Origin: JBFXEO01 sp050180015 | Lineage (GTDB): Bacteria; Bacteroidota; Bacteroidia; Bacteroidales; Tenuifilaceae | NCBI GenBank assembly: GCA_050180015.1 | Contig: JBFXEO010000104.1 | Span: 1-9,703, forward strand | DNA: 9,703 nt | Direction of reading: 5' to 3' | Shown here: positions 1 through 5,648 of the stretch, piece by piece | Layout of the letters: the number at the start of each line of letters is the position of its first letter | Position numbering within the stretch: position 1 is the first letter of the stretch | Position numbers and translations under genes: made by a program | Notes under the pieces: generated by a model | What the model was told of the DNA's origin: nothing | What the model saw: only the letters and a program-made list of their open reading frames with translations | The model's database searches: none

Positions 1-100
1 TACGCTTTGATTTAGCCGTTTCTGTAATATTATGGTTTTTTATCGTACAACCTTCAATCACAAGGAAACTTAAAACGTAAAGTATTATTCTATTCATCAT
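1..100 (-). CDS. Putative lipoprotein, N-terminal fragment (runs off the left edge)
   Basis: An open frame of 33 codons starts at the ATG ending at 100 (a second in-frame ATG follows directly) and leaves the window without a stop. The start encodes MMNR, a hydrophobic stretch (IILYVLSFLVI), then EGC with Cys18, which resembles a lipoprotein signal peptide with a lipobox cysteine. The mature part seen (TIKNHNITETAKSKR) is polar and matches no family I know. The start lies 22 bases inside the cassette edge defined by the palindrome at 114-252, like the other genes here, which supports it as the first gene of the next cassette. The function cannot be named from 33 residues. Confidence 0.6.
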   Translation of the reverse strand, partial: MMNRIILYVLSFLVIEGCTIKNHNITETAKSKR

Positions 101-113
101 CGTCAAAACTAAT

Positions 114-252
114 GGTGCACAACGGTTGCGTGTTTGTTTTCGTTTGGGGGTTTGGAACTATTTCCTCGTCCACCCGATATAAAGCTACCAAAAAGCGAAA
201 AAACTTTCAAATCCGTCGTCAGCCCAAATGAAATAAACACGCTGTTAGCAGC
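114..252 (-). repeat. attC-like recombination site 1
   Basis: Plus-strand left side is GGTGCACAACGGTT (from 114), right side is CTGTTAGCAGC (to 252). From AAC (121-123) to GTT (244-246) it is 126 bases. The inner stem pairs about 128-148 (GCGTGTTTGTTTTCGTTTGG) with about 224-243 (CCAAATGAAATAAACACGC), with one bulge and few mismatches. The outer words do not pair with each other. The right word GTTAGCAGC instead matches the reverse complement of GCGGCTAAC in site 2 at 8 of 9 bases, across the genes of cassette A. The loop shares scattered blocks with sites 2 and 6, such as TCAGCCC before the right arm. Confidence 0.8.
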
Positions 253-387
253 TGGGTATTGTTTTTTCTTTTAATAATTTCGCCTTTTGATGGAACTTCT
301 AAAAGGTTGAGGAGTTGCCTTAGTTTGATTTATATAGAGTAACCCCGATGTGAAAATACGGGGTTACAATTTTTTTTTAAAGAGACA
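253..387. other. Non-coding tail of cassette A
   Basis: Together with attC-like site 1 this fills the gap of almost 290 bases between the partial lipoprotein gene and the hydrolase gene. I see no convincing open frame on either strand. Its only clear structure is the GTAACCCCG hairpin with a T-run at 339-378. The rest is AT-rich and unassigned. Confidence 0.6.
339..378 (+). terminator. Strong intrinsic terminator, reading on the plus strand
   Basis: A perfect 9-base stem (GTAACCCCG at 339-347, CGGGGTTAC at 359-367) with an 11-base loop is followed by AA and nine T (370-378). The U-run follows the stem only in plus-strand transcripts, so as a classical terminator it faces into the 3' end of the hydrolase gene and would stop antisense transcription entering it. 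The same hairpin sits 21 bases past the hydrolase stop codon in the minus-strand mRNA, where it could still protect or end the message without a U-run. Confidence 0.75.
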
Positions 388-3210
388 CTACTCAACCAGC
401 ATGGTCTTTTCAAACCGTTTGTTGTTCTTGATATAGATTATGTGGTAAACACCCTTTTTCAGTCCAAGACCCGATAATTCAAACCTGCTACCCTCATGTT
501 TCCTTGAGTACACCATGTTACCCATGTTGTCAATGACCGTAACATTTGCAGGTGAACTGCTCATTAAAGCTTCGTCGCAGGGGTCTGGTGGGTAGATTAC
601 CTGTACCACCACGTCACCACCCCTGTTCGGGTTCGGGGAAAGGCTGAGGGTTAACTCATCACATGGATCAGGATCTTGGGGGTTCTGAACGTTTACGTAT
701 ATGTACCTTGAATCTGTACCACAAGTGTTAGTTGCGGTACACCGGATTGCCCCGCTACCCACGGCACCAGCTCTTACATGGACGGAGGTTGTCCCCTGAC
801 CAGACACAATCCCCCAACAGTAATGAGTGTAACAACCCGATGGAGTTGTCCAATTGTAACTTGGAAAACCTTCTGCAGGAGAAATGCTATATACTGCTGC
901 CAATCCTGGAGTGAGTTGTGTTGGTCCTGTTACCGATGTTCCGTTGAACCTAGGGCTACCCACCCAAACAGTTTTCTGAGGAAGGGTCACATTCCCGCAA
1001 CCTGAACTAACCATTGCCTGAACCCAGCCAGCCCCATTCCCATTGGCTGAAAAAGTAACAGGGTTGCCTGATGTCGAAGATGGGTTTAGGTTGGCGCTTG
1101 AAGTCCATGATACTGAGTAGCCTGAGGGCAGGTTATTGACGGTGAAGGCAGTGCCGGAGGAACAAACAACAGGTTGACCTATAATTGAGGCGTTATTAGT
1201 TGGTAAACATGCAATGCCAGCTAGTTCATTTAGAATATATTTAGCATTTTGAGAGGTAAAACTTGTATGCAATTCATTTGCCGACTGGGCAAAATAGCTG
1301 GCAAAAGGGGTTTTGCCTGTACCTATCAAATCCTGATTTCCCAATACTTCAAGGGGATTTGTAGAGCCAATTGCAAGTGCGCTAGCTATGGGTACAAAAC
1401 AGAATCTCGGCTGTAGCACGTAGTTGCTAATTGCAGGGGGTAATTGACCGAAAAAAGAAATGTCATAAAAACCTCCCGGAGCACCATCGTATGGCAGTGT
1501 TGCTGTGGATGACTTAAATTGTTTTAGAAAGTCAATACAAACAACTGTTCCTCCCACTTTCTTGCAGTACATAACAAGCCCATCGTAAACCGTTGACACC
1601 TTTTTTTCTGGGAGTGAATACGCGTTGATTTTAAATGAAATATCGCCCATCTTACTATTCATGCCTAGAAGTTTGGTGTAAGGGTTAAACAGGGTATTCC
1701 CGTAGTTTGAGCCATTCACAACCGCAATATTTCGGCAGTTTGTAGGGAAACTGTAACTTTCGTAGCTTGTCATGAACGATTTACTGTAAGAATCGGTAAA
1801 TGTCCCATTTTCGTAATCAACATAAAGTTTTAGCAGCTGCTTTGTGGCGGTTGATCTTGCTAGCATGTAGGCCTCCTTGTCCACAAAAACACCGGTTACT
1901 AAATTGTTTACATGCCAAACTAAAGCCTGATAGGCAGGAGGAACATTTGCCCCTTTGTGAGGGCTATCAAAGGAAATGAATAAACGGGTATCGTGATTAC
2001 CCCCTTCGACCTCCATGCGCCGTAGGGCTATTTTCGAAACCAGGCCACCCATGCTTATTCCCATAACCACGTTGGGTTCTGCTCCGGTTACCCCTGCTTT
2101 CTGCCCGTTAACCCACGCTATTACATCCTCAAATAACCGGGCGTTACGGAATATATCATCAACCCCGTTCGTGTAATCTAGATAAACGATGTCGTAGTTG
2201 TTCAATAGCGCGGTATAAAAGCTTTGACCGTTTTCAAGGATTGCTCTTTTAAGTTTTTCTTGAAAGCCATCCATAGACATATTGGAAACAGTTGTAAGTA
2301 AGTATGAAGGGTCAAACCCCTCGGCAACAATCAATGGCCTTTTTAACTTTTTCGCTGTATTGGTACTAGAGTACTTCACATACGCCTTTCCCCCTGAATG
2401 CCTTCCAATAACTGGATCGAAGGGTTGTACGAAATCGCTGTAATCGGCAGGCGATTTCTGGATTTGAGCATCAACCACCAACTTAAACTGGCTGTATAGT
2501 TTTTTGCCATCGCTAAAGGAGAATGCAATTTTTATAACCTTTTCGCCGAACGTGGTGTAGGTAATACTTAGGGGCGAGTTAAAACTAATAGACCTATAAC
2601 CTCCGCCATCATTGGGGTCTATTTCGGCAAGGGTTACGCTTTTTGCTGTATTCGTAATGTAAAGGTCTGATTGAAGTTTAAAGTTTACCCTGCCTCCATG
2701 CATGGTACTTTTTACTGGGGATGCAGCAAAGAGATCGAATGCCTCGTAGGGTGTTGCGCTACCCGGTACATCGTGGAACTGCCCATTTTGGTAGGTAAGT
2801 AGTCCCAAGTCCAACGCATTGGACTTAATCCTGTTTGTATTAAAGTAGATAACGGGTATTAGCAATTCGCTTGGCGAACTATTCATTGAGGTGGATATTC
2901 TTTCAAAAAATGTATCAGGGTTAACGATACTTACGGATGAATTGACGATAGAGGTGTATAGACCCGAGTATAAATTCTTAACCGCATCAATGGTTGTATA
3001 ACTGCTGTCGGTGAGTATGCCATTGAAAGGGTACGGGCTGCTCAGGAAAACACCATAATCAAGAAGCATTCCCGTTTGTATTCTGCCCTTATCAAGAGGA
3101 GAATACATGTACTGTATCTGTTCGCTAAGGGTTTGTCCAATGCAATTATACTCTATACCAAGTATCAAAGCTGTTGATAGAAGGTAAAATTTAAATTTAC
3201 AGTATTTCAT
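388..3210 (-). CDS. Secreted alpha/beta hydrolase (lipase/esterase-like) with Ig-like repeats and T9SS C-terminal domain
   Basis: The 940-residue product begins with a Sec-type signal peptide (residues 1 to about 25, ending near CIGQ). The catalytic region starts near RPLIVAEGFDP (291-301), followed by NNYDIVYLDYTNG and the nucleophile elbow GISMGG (384-389, Ser386), then FDSPHKGANVP (414-424). His648 in ELHTSF is a candidate catalytic His; the acid is not resolved. This matches a widespread Bacteroidota family related to PGAP1/DUF676-type hydrolases; the substrate is unknown. Two Ig/PKD-like domains follow (about 675-750 and 757-842). The end (about 853-940), with LSLSPNPN, IDNMGN and KGVYHIIY, is a T9SS type A sorting domain, implying export and surface anchoring or release. 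The gene starts 4 bases after the lipoprotein stop, so the two are probably co-transcribed. The Ig module and an IYPPDPCD insertion recur in the M4 peptidase of cassette D. Confidence 0.9.
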   Translation of the reverse strand: MKYCKFKFYLLSTALILGIEYNCIGQTLSEQIQYMYSPLDKGRIQTGMLLDYGVFLSSPYPFNGILTDSSYTTIDAVKNLYSGLYTSIVNSSVSIVNPDTFFERISTSMNSSPSELLIPVIYFNTNRIKSNALDLGLLTYQNGQFHDVPGSATPYEAFDLFAASPVKSTMHGGRVNFKLQSDLYITNTAKSVTLAEIDPNDGGGYRSISFNSPLSITYTTFGEKVIKIAFSFSDGKKLYSQFKLVVDAQIQKSPADYSDFVQPFDPVIGRHSGGKAYVKYSSTNTAKKLKRPLIVAEGFDPSYLLTTVSNMSMDGFQEKLKRAILENGQSFYTALLNNYDIVYLDYTNGVDDIFRNARLFEDVIAWVNGQKAGVTGAEPNVVMGISMGGLVSKIALRRMEVEGGNHDTRLFISFDSPHKGANVPPAYQALVWHVNNLVTGVFVDKEAYMLARSTATKQLLKLYVDYENGTFTDSYSKSFMTSYESYSFPTNCRNIAVVNGSNYGNTLFNPYTKLLGMNSKMGDISFKINAYSLPEKKVSTVYDGLVMYCKKVGGTVVCIDFLKQFKSSTATLPYDGAPGGFYDISFFGQLPPAISNYVLQPRFCFVPIASALAIGSTNPLEVLGNQDLIGTGKTPFASYFAQSANELHTSFTSQNAKYILNELAGIACLPTNNASIIGQPVVCSSGTAFTVNNLPSGYSVSWTSSANLNPSSTSGNPVTFSANGNGAGWVQAMVSSGCGNVTLPQKTVWVGSPRFNGTSVTGPTQLTPGLAAVYSISPAEGFPSYNWTTPSGCYTHYCWGIVSGQGTTSVHVRAGAVGSGAIRCTATNTCGTDSRYIYVNVQNPQDPDPCDELTLSLSPNPNRGGDVVVQVIYPPDPCDEALMSSSPANVTVIDNMGNMVYSRKHEGSRFELSGLGLKKGVYHIIYIKNNKRFEKTMLVE

Positions 3211-3214
3211 TTTA

Positions 3215-3745
3215 TTATTTTAAAAGGTCGAAACGACCCTTGGTGATTATTAAGCTATCGCATTCGGAGGAGTAAAGATGAGCCTCAAATCGTCCGGAAA
3301 CAATCCTGTTTTGAAGGTCGAACCGGGTAAACTCTATGAAACCTTTCCGCGAAATGGGGTAATCACAAGCGGTTGGGTTTACTGATTTGCTAAAGCTTCG
3401 GGAAAACCTTATAAAGATTAGGCTTGAATCACATTGGTATTTCCCAATACTAAGACCTTTTTTTCTAATGTAAATATGAATATAAGATGTAGCATCAGTT
3501 GTACCCCTAATTGCTCCAATTGATACGATTGAATCATTCAACTCATTAAAATCTATGCTTGAATAGGGAAAAGGTATGCCCCCATTTCTCCATACTTCCC
3601 CATTCACAAGACAGCCAAAGGTATTGGCTCCAGTGATGGTTTCGGGGGGGAGCTGTGGTTCATTGGTTTCATCTTCGCACTCGCACATCATGCCAGAGCA
3701 TAGCGTGGTAATGAGCACTAGTAGTAGGATTGATTTTAATTTCAT
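3215..3745 (-). CDS. Small lipoprotein of unknown function, operon partner of the hydrolase
   Basis: The 176-residue product has a short hydrophobic signal (KSILLLVLITTLCSGMMC). The lipidated residue is Cys21 or, less likely, Cys16; the acidic stretch CECEDETNEP follows. The start of the mature part, LPPETITGANTFGCLVNGEVW (residues 32-52), and the end, RFDLQNRIVSGRFEAHL followed by ITKGRFDLL, are the hallmarks of a common Bacteroidota lipoprotein family of about 150-180 residues. I recognise the family by pattern but not its function, and give no Pfam number. It is probably a beta-sheet domain on the outer membrane. It precedes the hydrolase gene by 4 bases. A 204-base leader separates the start from the cassette edge, longer than in any other cassette here, so this cassette may carry its own promoter; none is clear. 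Confidence 0.8.
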   Translation of the reverse strand: MKLKSILLLVLITTLCSGMMCECEDETNEPQLPPETITGANTFGCLVNGEVWRNGGIPFPYSSIDFNELNDSIVSIGAIRGTTDATSYIHIYIRKKGLSIGKYQCDSSLIFIRFSRSFSKSVNPTACDYPISRKGFIEFTRFDLQNRIVSGRFEAHLYSSECDSLIITKGRFDLLK

Positions 3746-3940
3746 GGTAATGGGATTTTTAAAAGTGATTTTGAGTATTTATTTGAACAAAATAAGCGAG
3801 AAAGGAATAAAAGTTGTGTGTGGCAGCGAATTGAGGCGTGCAGAGAAAGGGCTGACATAATCTGTTTTTGTACACAGAATTTTTTTTTCTTCTTCGTTTC
3901 GTTGTCTACGAATTTATCTATTCGTGTCGTCATAATACCT
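3746..3940. other. Leader of cassette A
   Basis: With attC-like site 2 this makes a gap of 335 bases without a convincing gene. It contains a minus-strand A-rich stretch (rc of about 3879-3898) and TTATTTTG (rc of 3788-3795), which fits the Bacteroidota -7 consensus TAnnTTTG at 5 of 6 defined positions but lacks a clear -33 partner. A 63-codon minus-strand frame (3742-3933) overlaps the lipoprotein start as ATGA, but its product shows no protein-like pattern and I do not call it a gene. Confidence 0.5.
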
Positions 3941-4076
3941 TGCGGCTAACGGTCGAGTGTTGATTTTGTTTGGGAGTTACTTCCAACGGTGTCATCACCC
4001 GAGAGTAAAATTAGTAAAAGGGATGAACACTTCAAGCGGAATCAGCCCAAATAAAATTAACACTTTGTTAGGCAAC
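3941..4076 (-). repeat. attC-like recombination site 2
   Basis: Plus-strand left side is TGCGGCTAACGGTC, right side is TTGTTAGGCAAC. AAC (3948-3950) to GTT (4067-4069) spans 122 bases. The stem pairs about 3956-3974 (AGTGTTGATTTTGTTTGGG) with 4046-4064 (CCCAAATAAAATTAACACT), mismatched at a few places. The right word GTTAGGCAAC (4067-4076) is the exact 10-base reverse complement of GTTGCCTAAC at site 3 (4758-4767), across the gene of cassette B. On the minus strand the box GCCTAAC fits the classical RYYYAAC consensus. The loop contains CCAACGGTGTCATCACCC, which aligns with CCAGCGGCGTCATCCCA in site 6. Confidence 0.85.
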
Positions 4077-4766
4077 GTTTTTAATTTCGATAAATTAAAC
4101 TCCAGCACTTTTCGTTTGTACCAACTGAGATTTTCTCTTTTTTTATTATTCCTATAGAATCTACAAAATAGTAATACCAATTCTCATTGTTTTCAAACGA
4201 GAAATCCATAATTTTCATCTTCACTACATTTTTGTATTCTATTTCAGAAACGGACATTGTTTCTAAAATACTATCAATAGATGCAAATGCTGACGAATCT
4301 TTAAGTTTATAACTTGATAAATAAATATATTCTCCCTCGTTTCCCCAATTTATCCCATTTCTAACAATGACATAGCCAATATATTGATCCCAATAATTGC
4401 CTATTCTGCTACTATTATATGAGAATTTATATGTTTCAACATATCCCATTTCAAGATTACCATGAGTATAAACAGGCCTATTGTAATTTCTTTCAATATT
4501 TAGTAATTTGATAGTATCCCTTAAGCCCGATTCAGATTCAAAAACCCAGATACTTCCAATTTCATAGAATTGTTTTTGCAAATTGTCGGAGATAAATACT
4601 GTATCTATAGATGAGGGTGAAAGTGGATCTTCTTTTTCTATTTTTTCTTCGCAGGAAAGAAAAAATACTAGGATCAAGATTCCTAATAATTCATTTATTT
4701 GTTTCATTGCATTTATTCTTTTCAAGCAATAATTTTGTTTCGTATCTTCTTTCAAATGTTGCCTAA
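3950..4766 (-). mobile_element. Gene cassette B (unknown lipoprotein)
   Basis: An 817-base unit with one gene. Its two ends are a perfect 10-base inverted match (GTTGCCTAAC at 4758-4767 and GTTAGGCAAC at 4067-4076), and its boxes fit the classical GTTRRRY/RYYYAAC pattern better than the other cassettes here. The stop codon lies four bases from the site 2 box. It has normal cassette size and layout. Confidence 0.75.
4081..4707 (-). CDS. Lipoprotein of unknown function
   Basis: I choose the start at 4707 rather than the in-frame ATG ending at 4755, because residue 17 of the longer frame begins a good lipoprotein signal: MKQINELL, a hydrophobic run (GILILVFF), then LSC and acidic EEKIEKED. The longer start would sit almost on the recombination box. 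The product is 208 residues with lipid Cys at 19. The mature part contains YEIGSIWVFESESGLRDTIKLLN and, near the end, NWYYYFVDSIGIIKKE. This resembles Bacteroidota lipoproteins of the pattern 'GxxWVYxxxxGxxDT ... YYxxxGxGIxKxE', whose function is unknown. It is the only gene in its cassette and likely sits on the periplasmic or outer surface of a membrane. AAAAGAA lies upstream of the start as a possible weak ribosome site. Confidence 0.8.
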   Translation of the reverse strand: MKQINELLGILILVFFLSCEEKIEKEDPLSPSSIDTVFISDNLQKQFYEIGSIWVFESESGLRDTIKLLNIERNYNRPVYTHGNLEMGYVETYKFSYNSSRIGNYWDQYIGYVIVRNGINWGNEGEYIYLSSYKLKDSSAFASIDSILETMSVSEIEYKNVVKMKIMDFSFENNENWYYYFVDSIGIIKKEKISVGTNEKCWSLIYRN

Positions 4767-4899
4767 CGGTCTCATGGTTGCGAGATGTGCGTGGAGTGCG
4801 GGGCGATAACCTATCAGTTTACAAGTGAGCTTTTTTACGAGACACAAACCTTGCTAAACCTTTGCCACCCGCATGCTCGCAGACCATGGGTTGTAGGGC
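4758..4899 (-). repeat. attC-like recombination site 3
   Basis: Plus-strand left side is GTTGCCTAACGGTC, right side is GGGTTGTAGGGC. AAC (4765-4767) to GTT (4890-4892) spans 128 bases. The stem is GC-rich: CATGGTTGCGAGATGTGCG on the left pairs with CGCATGCTCGCAGACCATG on the right (about 4871-4889), with small bulges. Within the element the outer words disagree (GCCTAAC against GTTGTAGGGC). The right word GTTGTAGGGC (4890-4899) is the exact 10-base reverse complement of GCCCTACAAC at site 4 (5414-5423). The loop sequence is unlike sites 1, 2 and 6. Confidence 0.85.
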
Positions 4900-5422
4900 G
4901 TTTTTATCTTGTTTTATTCTCAATGTTTTCTTTAATCTTTTTTTCTTCATTAAAAGCATGTTTACTATGTAGTTCTTCAAATATATCCTCAATTTTTAAT
5001 TTCTTGAAATCAATACTGTCTTTTATTACCACGCTTGGTGTTCCTCCAATGATTTTTCCAAAATCGTGATAATGGTCAAATTGTATTTTGTCGGTAACCG
5101 ATTCCAATCCAATGAAAACCTTGTTTACTTTTAATAACCTATCAAAAAGTGACCGCTGAGATTCAATATTCTGCCTTATCCTCTTGACTAAATTTCTATT
5201 AAACATATGATTTTCGATTCTTTTTATAGGCTTCCGATAATCGAAACCATATTCATTAAGATTTATGGTTTGAAAAGTATCTTTTTCTTGAAGATATATA
5301 ATTCCTTCCTTGATTAATACTTTTATAATCATGACGTGTATTTGTTTTAAAACATTGAGCTAAACTAAAAAACAACATGTCAAAATAAGCGTGAGCTTTT
5401 CGGCAAATGGAATGCCCTACAA
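4767..5422 (-). mobile_element. Gene cassette C (orphan protein)
   Basis: A 656-base single-gene unit whose ends match perfectly over 10 bases (GCCCTACAAC at 5414-5423, GTTGTAGGGC at 4890-4899). These boxes break the classical GTTRRRY pattern (GTTGTAG) yet still agree with each other. The gene stops four bases beyond the site 3 box, and its start is 90 bases from the other edge. Confidence 0.75.
4904..5332 (-). CDS. Hypothetical cytosolic protein
   Basis: A 142-residue product that I do not recognise. It has no signal peptide, membrane segment or lipobox, so it is probably cytosolic. The composition is highly charged, with many Lys, Glu and Ile. The order is a short beta-like start (MIIKVLIKEGIIYLQEKDTF), a basic helical middle (NRNLVKRIRQNIESQRSLFDRLLKVNK), a segment HYHDFGKIIGGTPSVVIKD (88-106), and a strongly charged helical C-terminus (EELHSKHAFNEEKKIKENIENK). 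No catalytic motif is clear. It is the only gene between sites 3 and 4, ending a few bases from the site 3 box, which is typical of integron cassettes where orphan genes dominate. The position between two matching cassette ends is the best evidence that it is a real gene. Confidence 0.65.
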   Translation of the reverse strand: MIIKVLIKEGIIYLQEKDTFQTINLNEYGFDYRKPIKRIENHMFNRNLVKRIRQNIESQRSLFDRLLKVNKVFIGLESVTDKIQFDHYHDFGKIIGGTPSVVIKDSIDFKKLKIEDIFEELHSKHAFNEEKKIKENIENKTR

Positions 5423-5547
5423 CGATAAGTATATGCAAAGTAGGCGATTGCGGGCTTCAAAACTATCAAACCGTTACAAAGTTGAAGCGGGCTACAACCC
5501 TTTAAATACTACTGTAACGCCTATTTTGTATATACCGTGTTACCGCC
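5414..5547 (-). repeat. attC-like recombination site 4
   Basis: Plus-strand left side is GCCCTACAACGAT, right side is CGTGTTACCGCC. AAC (5421-5423) to GTT (5539-5541) spans 121 bases. The stem pairs GTATATGCAAAGTAGG (about 5429-5444) with CCTATTTTGTATATAC (about 5521-5536). A second inner hairpin uses GCTTCAA (5454-5460) and TTGAAGC (5482-5488). It is the only one of the six with AACGAT instead of AACGGT. The right word GTTACCGCC is the exact 9-base reverse complement of GGCGGTAAC at site 5 (8330-8338), across the two genes of cassette D. Confidence 0.8.
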
Positions 5548-5592
5548 TGGTATTTTATGATATTCAAACTTAACTCATTTCTTTGTCTATTT

Positions 5593-5640
5593 TAATTGAT
5601 TTGGACTGTCAAAAAAAATTTGAATAGCCCAAATCAATTA
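5593..5640 (-). terminator. AT-rich stem-loop after the M4 peptidase gene
   Basis: TAATTGATTTGG (5593-5604) pairs perfectly with CCAAATCAATTA (5629-5640) around a 24-base loop that contains eight A on the plus strand. It starts nine bases past the peptidase stop codon on the minus strand, a normal place for a transcript end. No U-run follows the stem in the minus-strand transcript (the T-run is inside the loop), so it is not a textbook intrinsic terminator. The sequence AGCCCAAAT in the right arm also occurs in the right arms of sites 1 and 2, so a decayed recombination site is an alternative. Confidence 0.4.
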
Positions 5641-5648
5641 TGTACAGG

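Larger units (their letters stand above)
123..3949 (-). mobile_element. Gene cassette A (lipoprotein plus secreted hydrolase)
   Basis: This unit is bounded by the inferred crossover points next to GTT in sites 2 and 1. On the minus strand it begins with the TTAGCCGC side of site 2 and ends with site 1, whose left box is the near-complement (8 of 9 bases). At 3.8 kb with two genes it is much larger than a typical single-gene integron cassette of roughly 0.5-1 kb. It has the longest leader (204 bases) and the longest 3' tail of the five complete cassettes, and its coding part is visibly more GC-rich than its neighbours. Confidence 0.7.

Noticed and set aside
732..1005. Short plus-strand frames inside the hydrolase gene
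   Set aside because: They are shadows of the minus-strand reading frame, which has clear domains and motifs.
3742..3933. A 63-codon minus-strand frame overlapping the lipoprotein start as ATGA
   Set aside because: The start distance to the cassette edge is attractive, but the product (Lys-run, then mixed Ser/Leu/Cys) shows no signal, domain or protein-like pattern, and such a length is common by chance.
4708..4755. Longer start for the cassette B lipoprotein
   Set aside because: The extra 16 residues are polar and would bury the lipoprotein signal peptide; the start would also lie almost on the recombination box.
3788..5391. The word CAAAATAAGCG in the leaders of cassettes A (3788-3798) and C (5381-5391), resembling a Bacteroidota -7 element on the minus strand
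   Set aside because: An 11-base repeat is expected several times by chance in a window of this size, and no -33 element lies at a proper distance in either leader.
5391..5573. 60-codon plus-strand frame across site 4
   Set aside because: It covers a palindromic recombination site and has no recognisable protein features.
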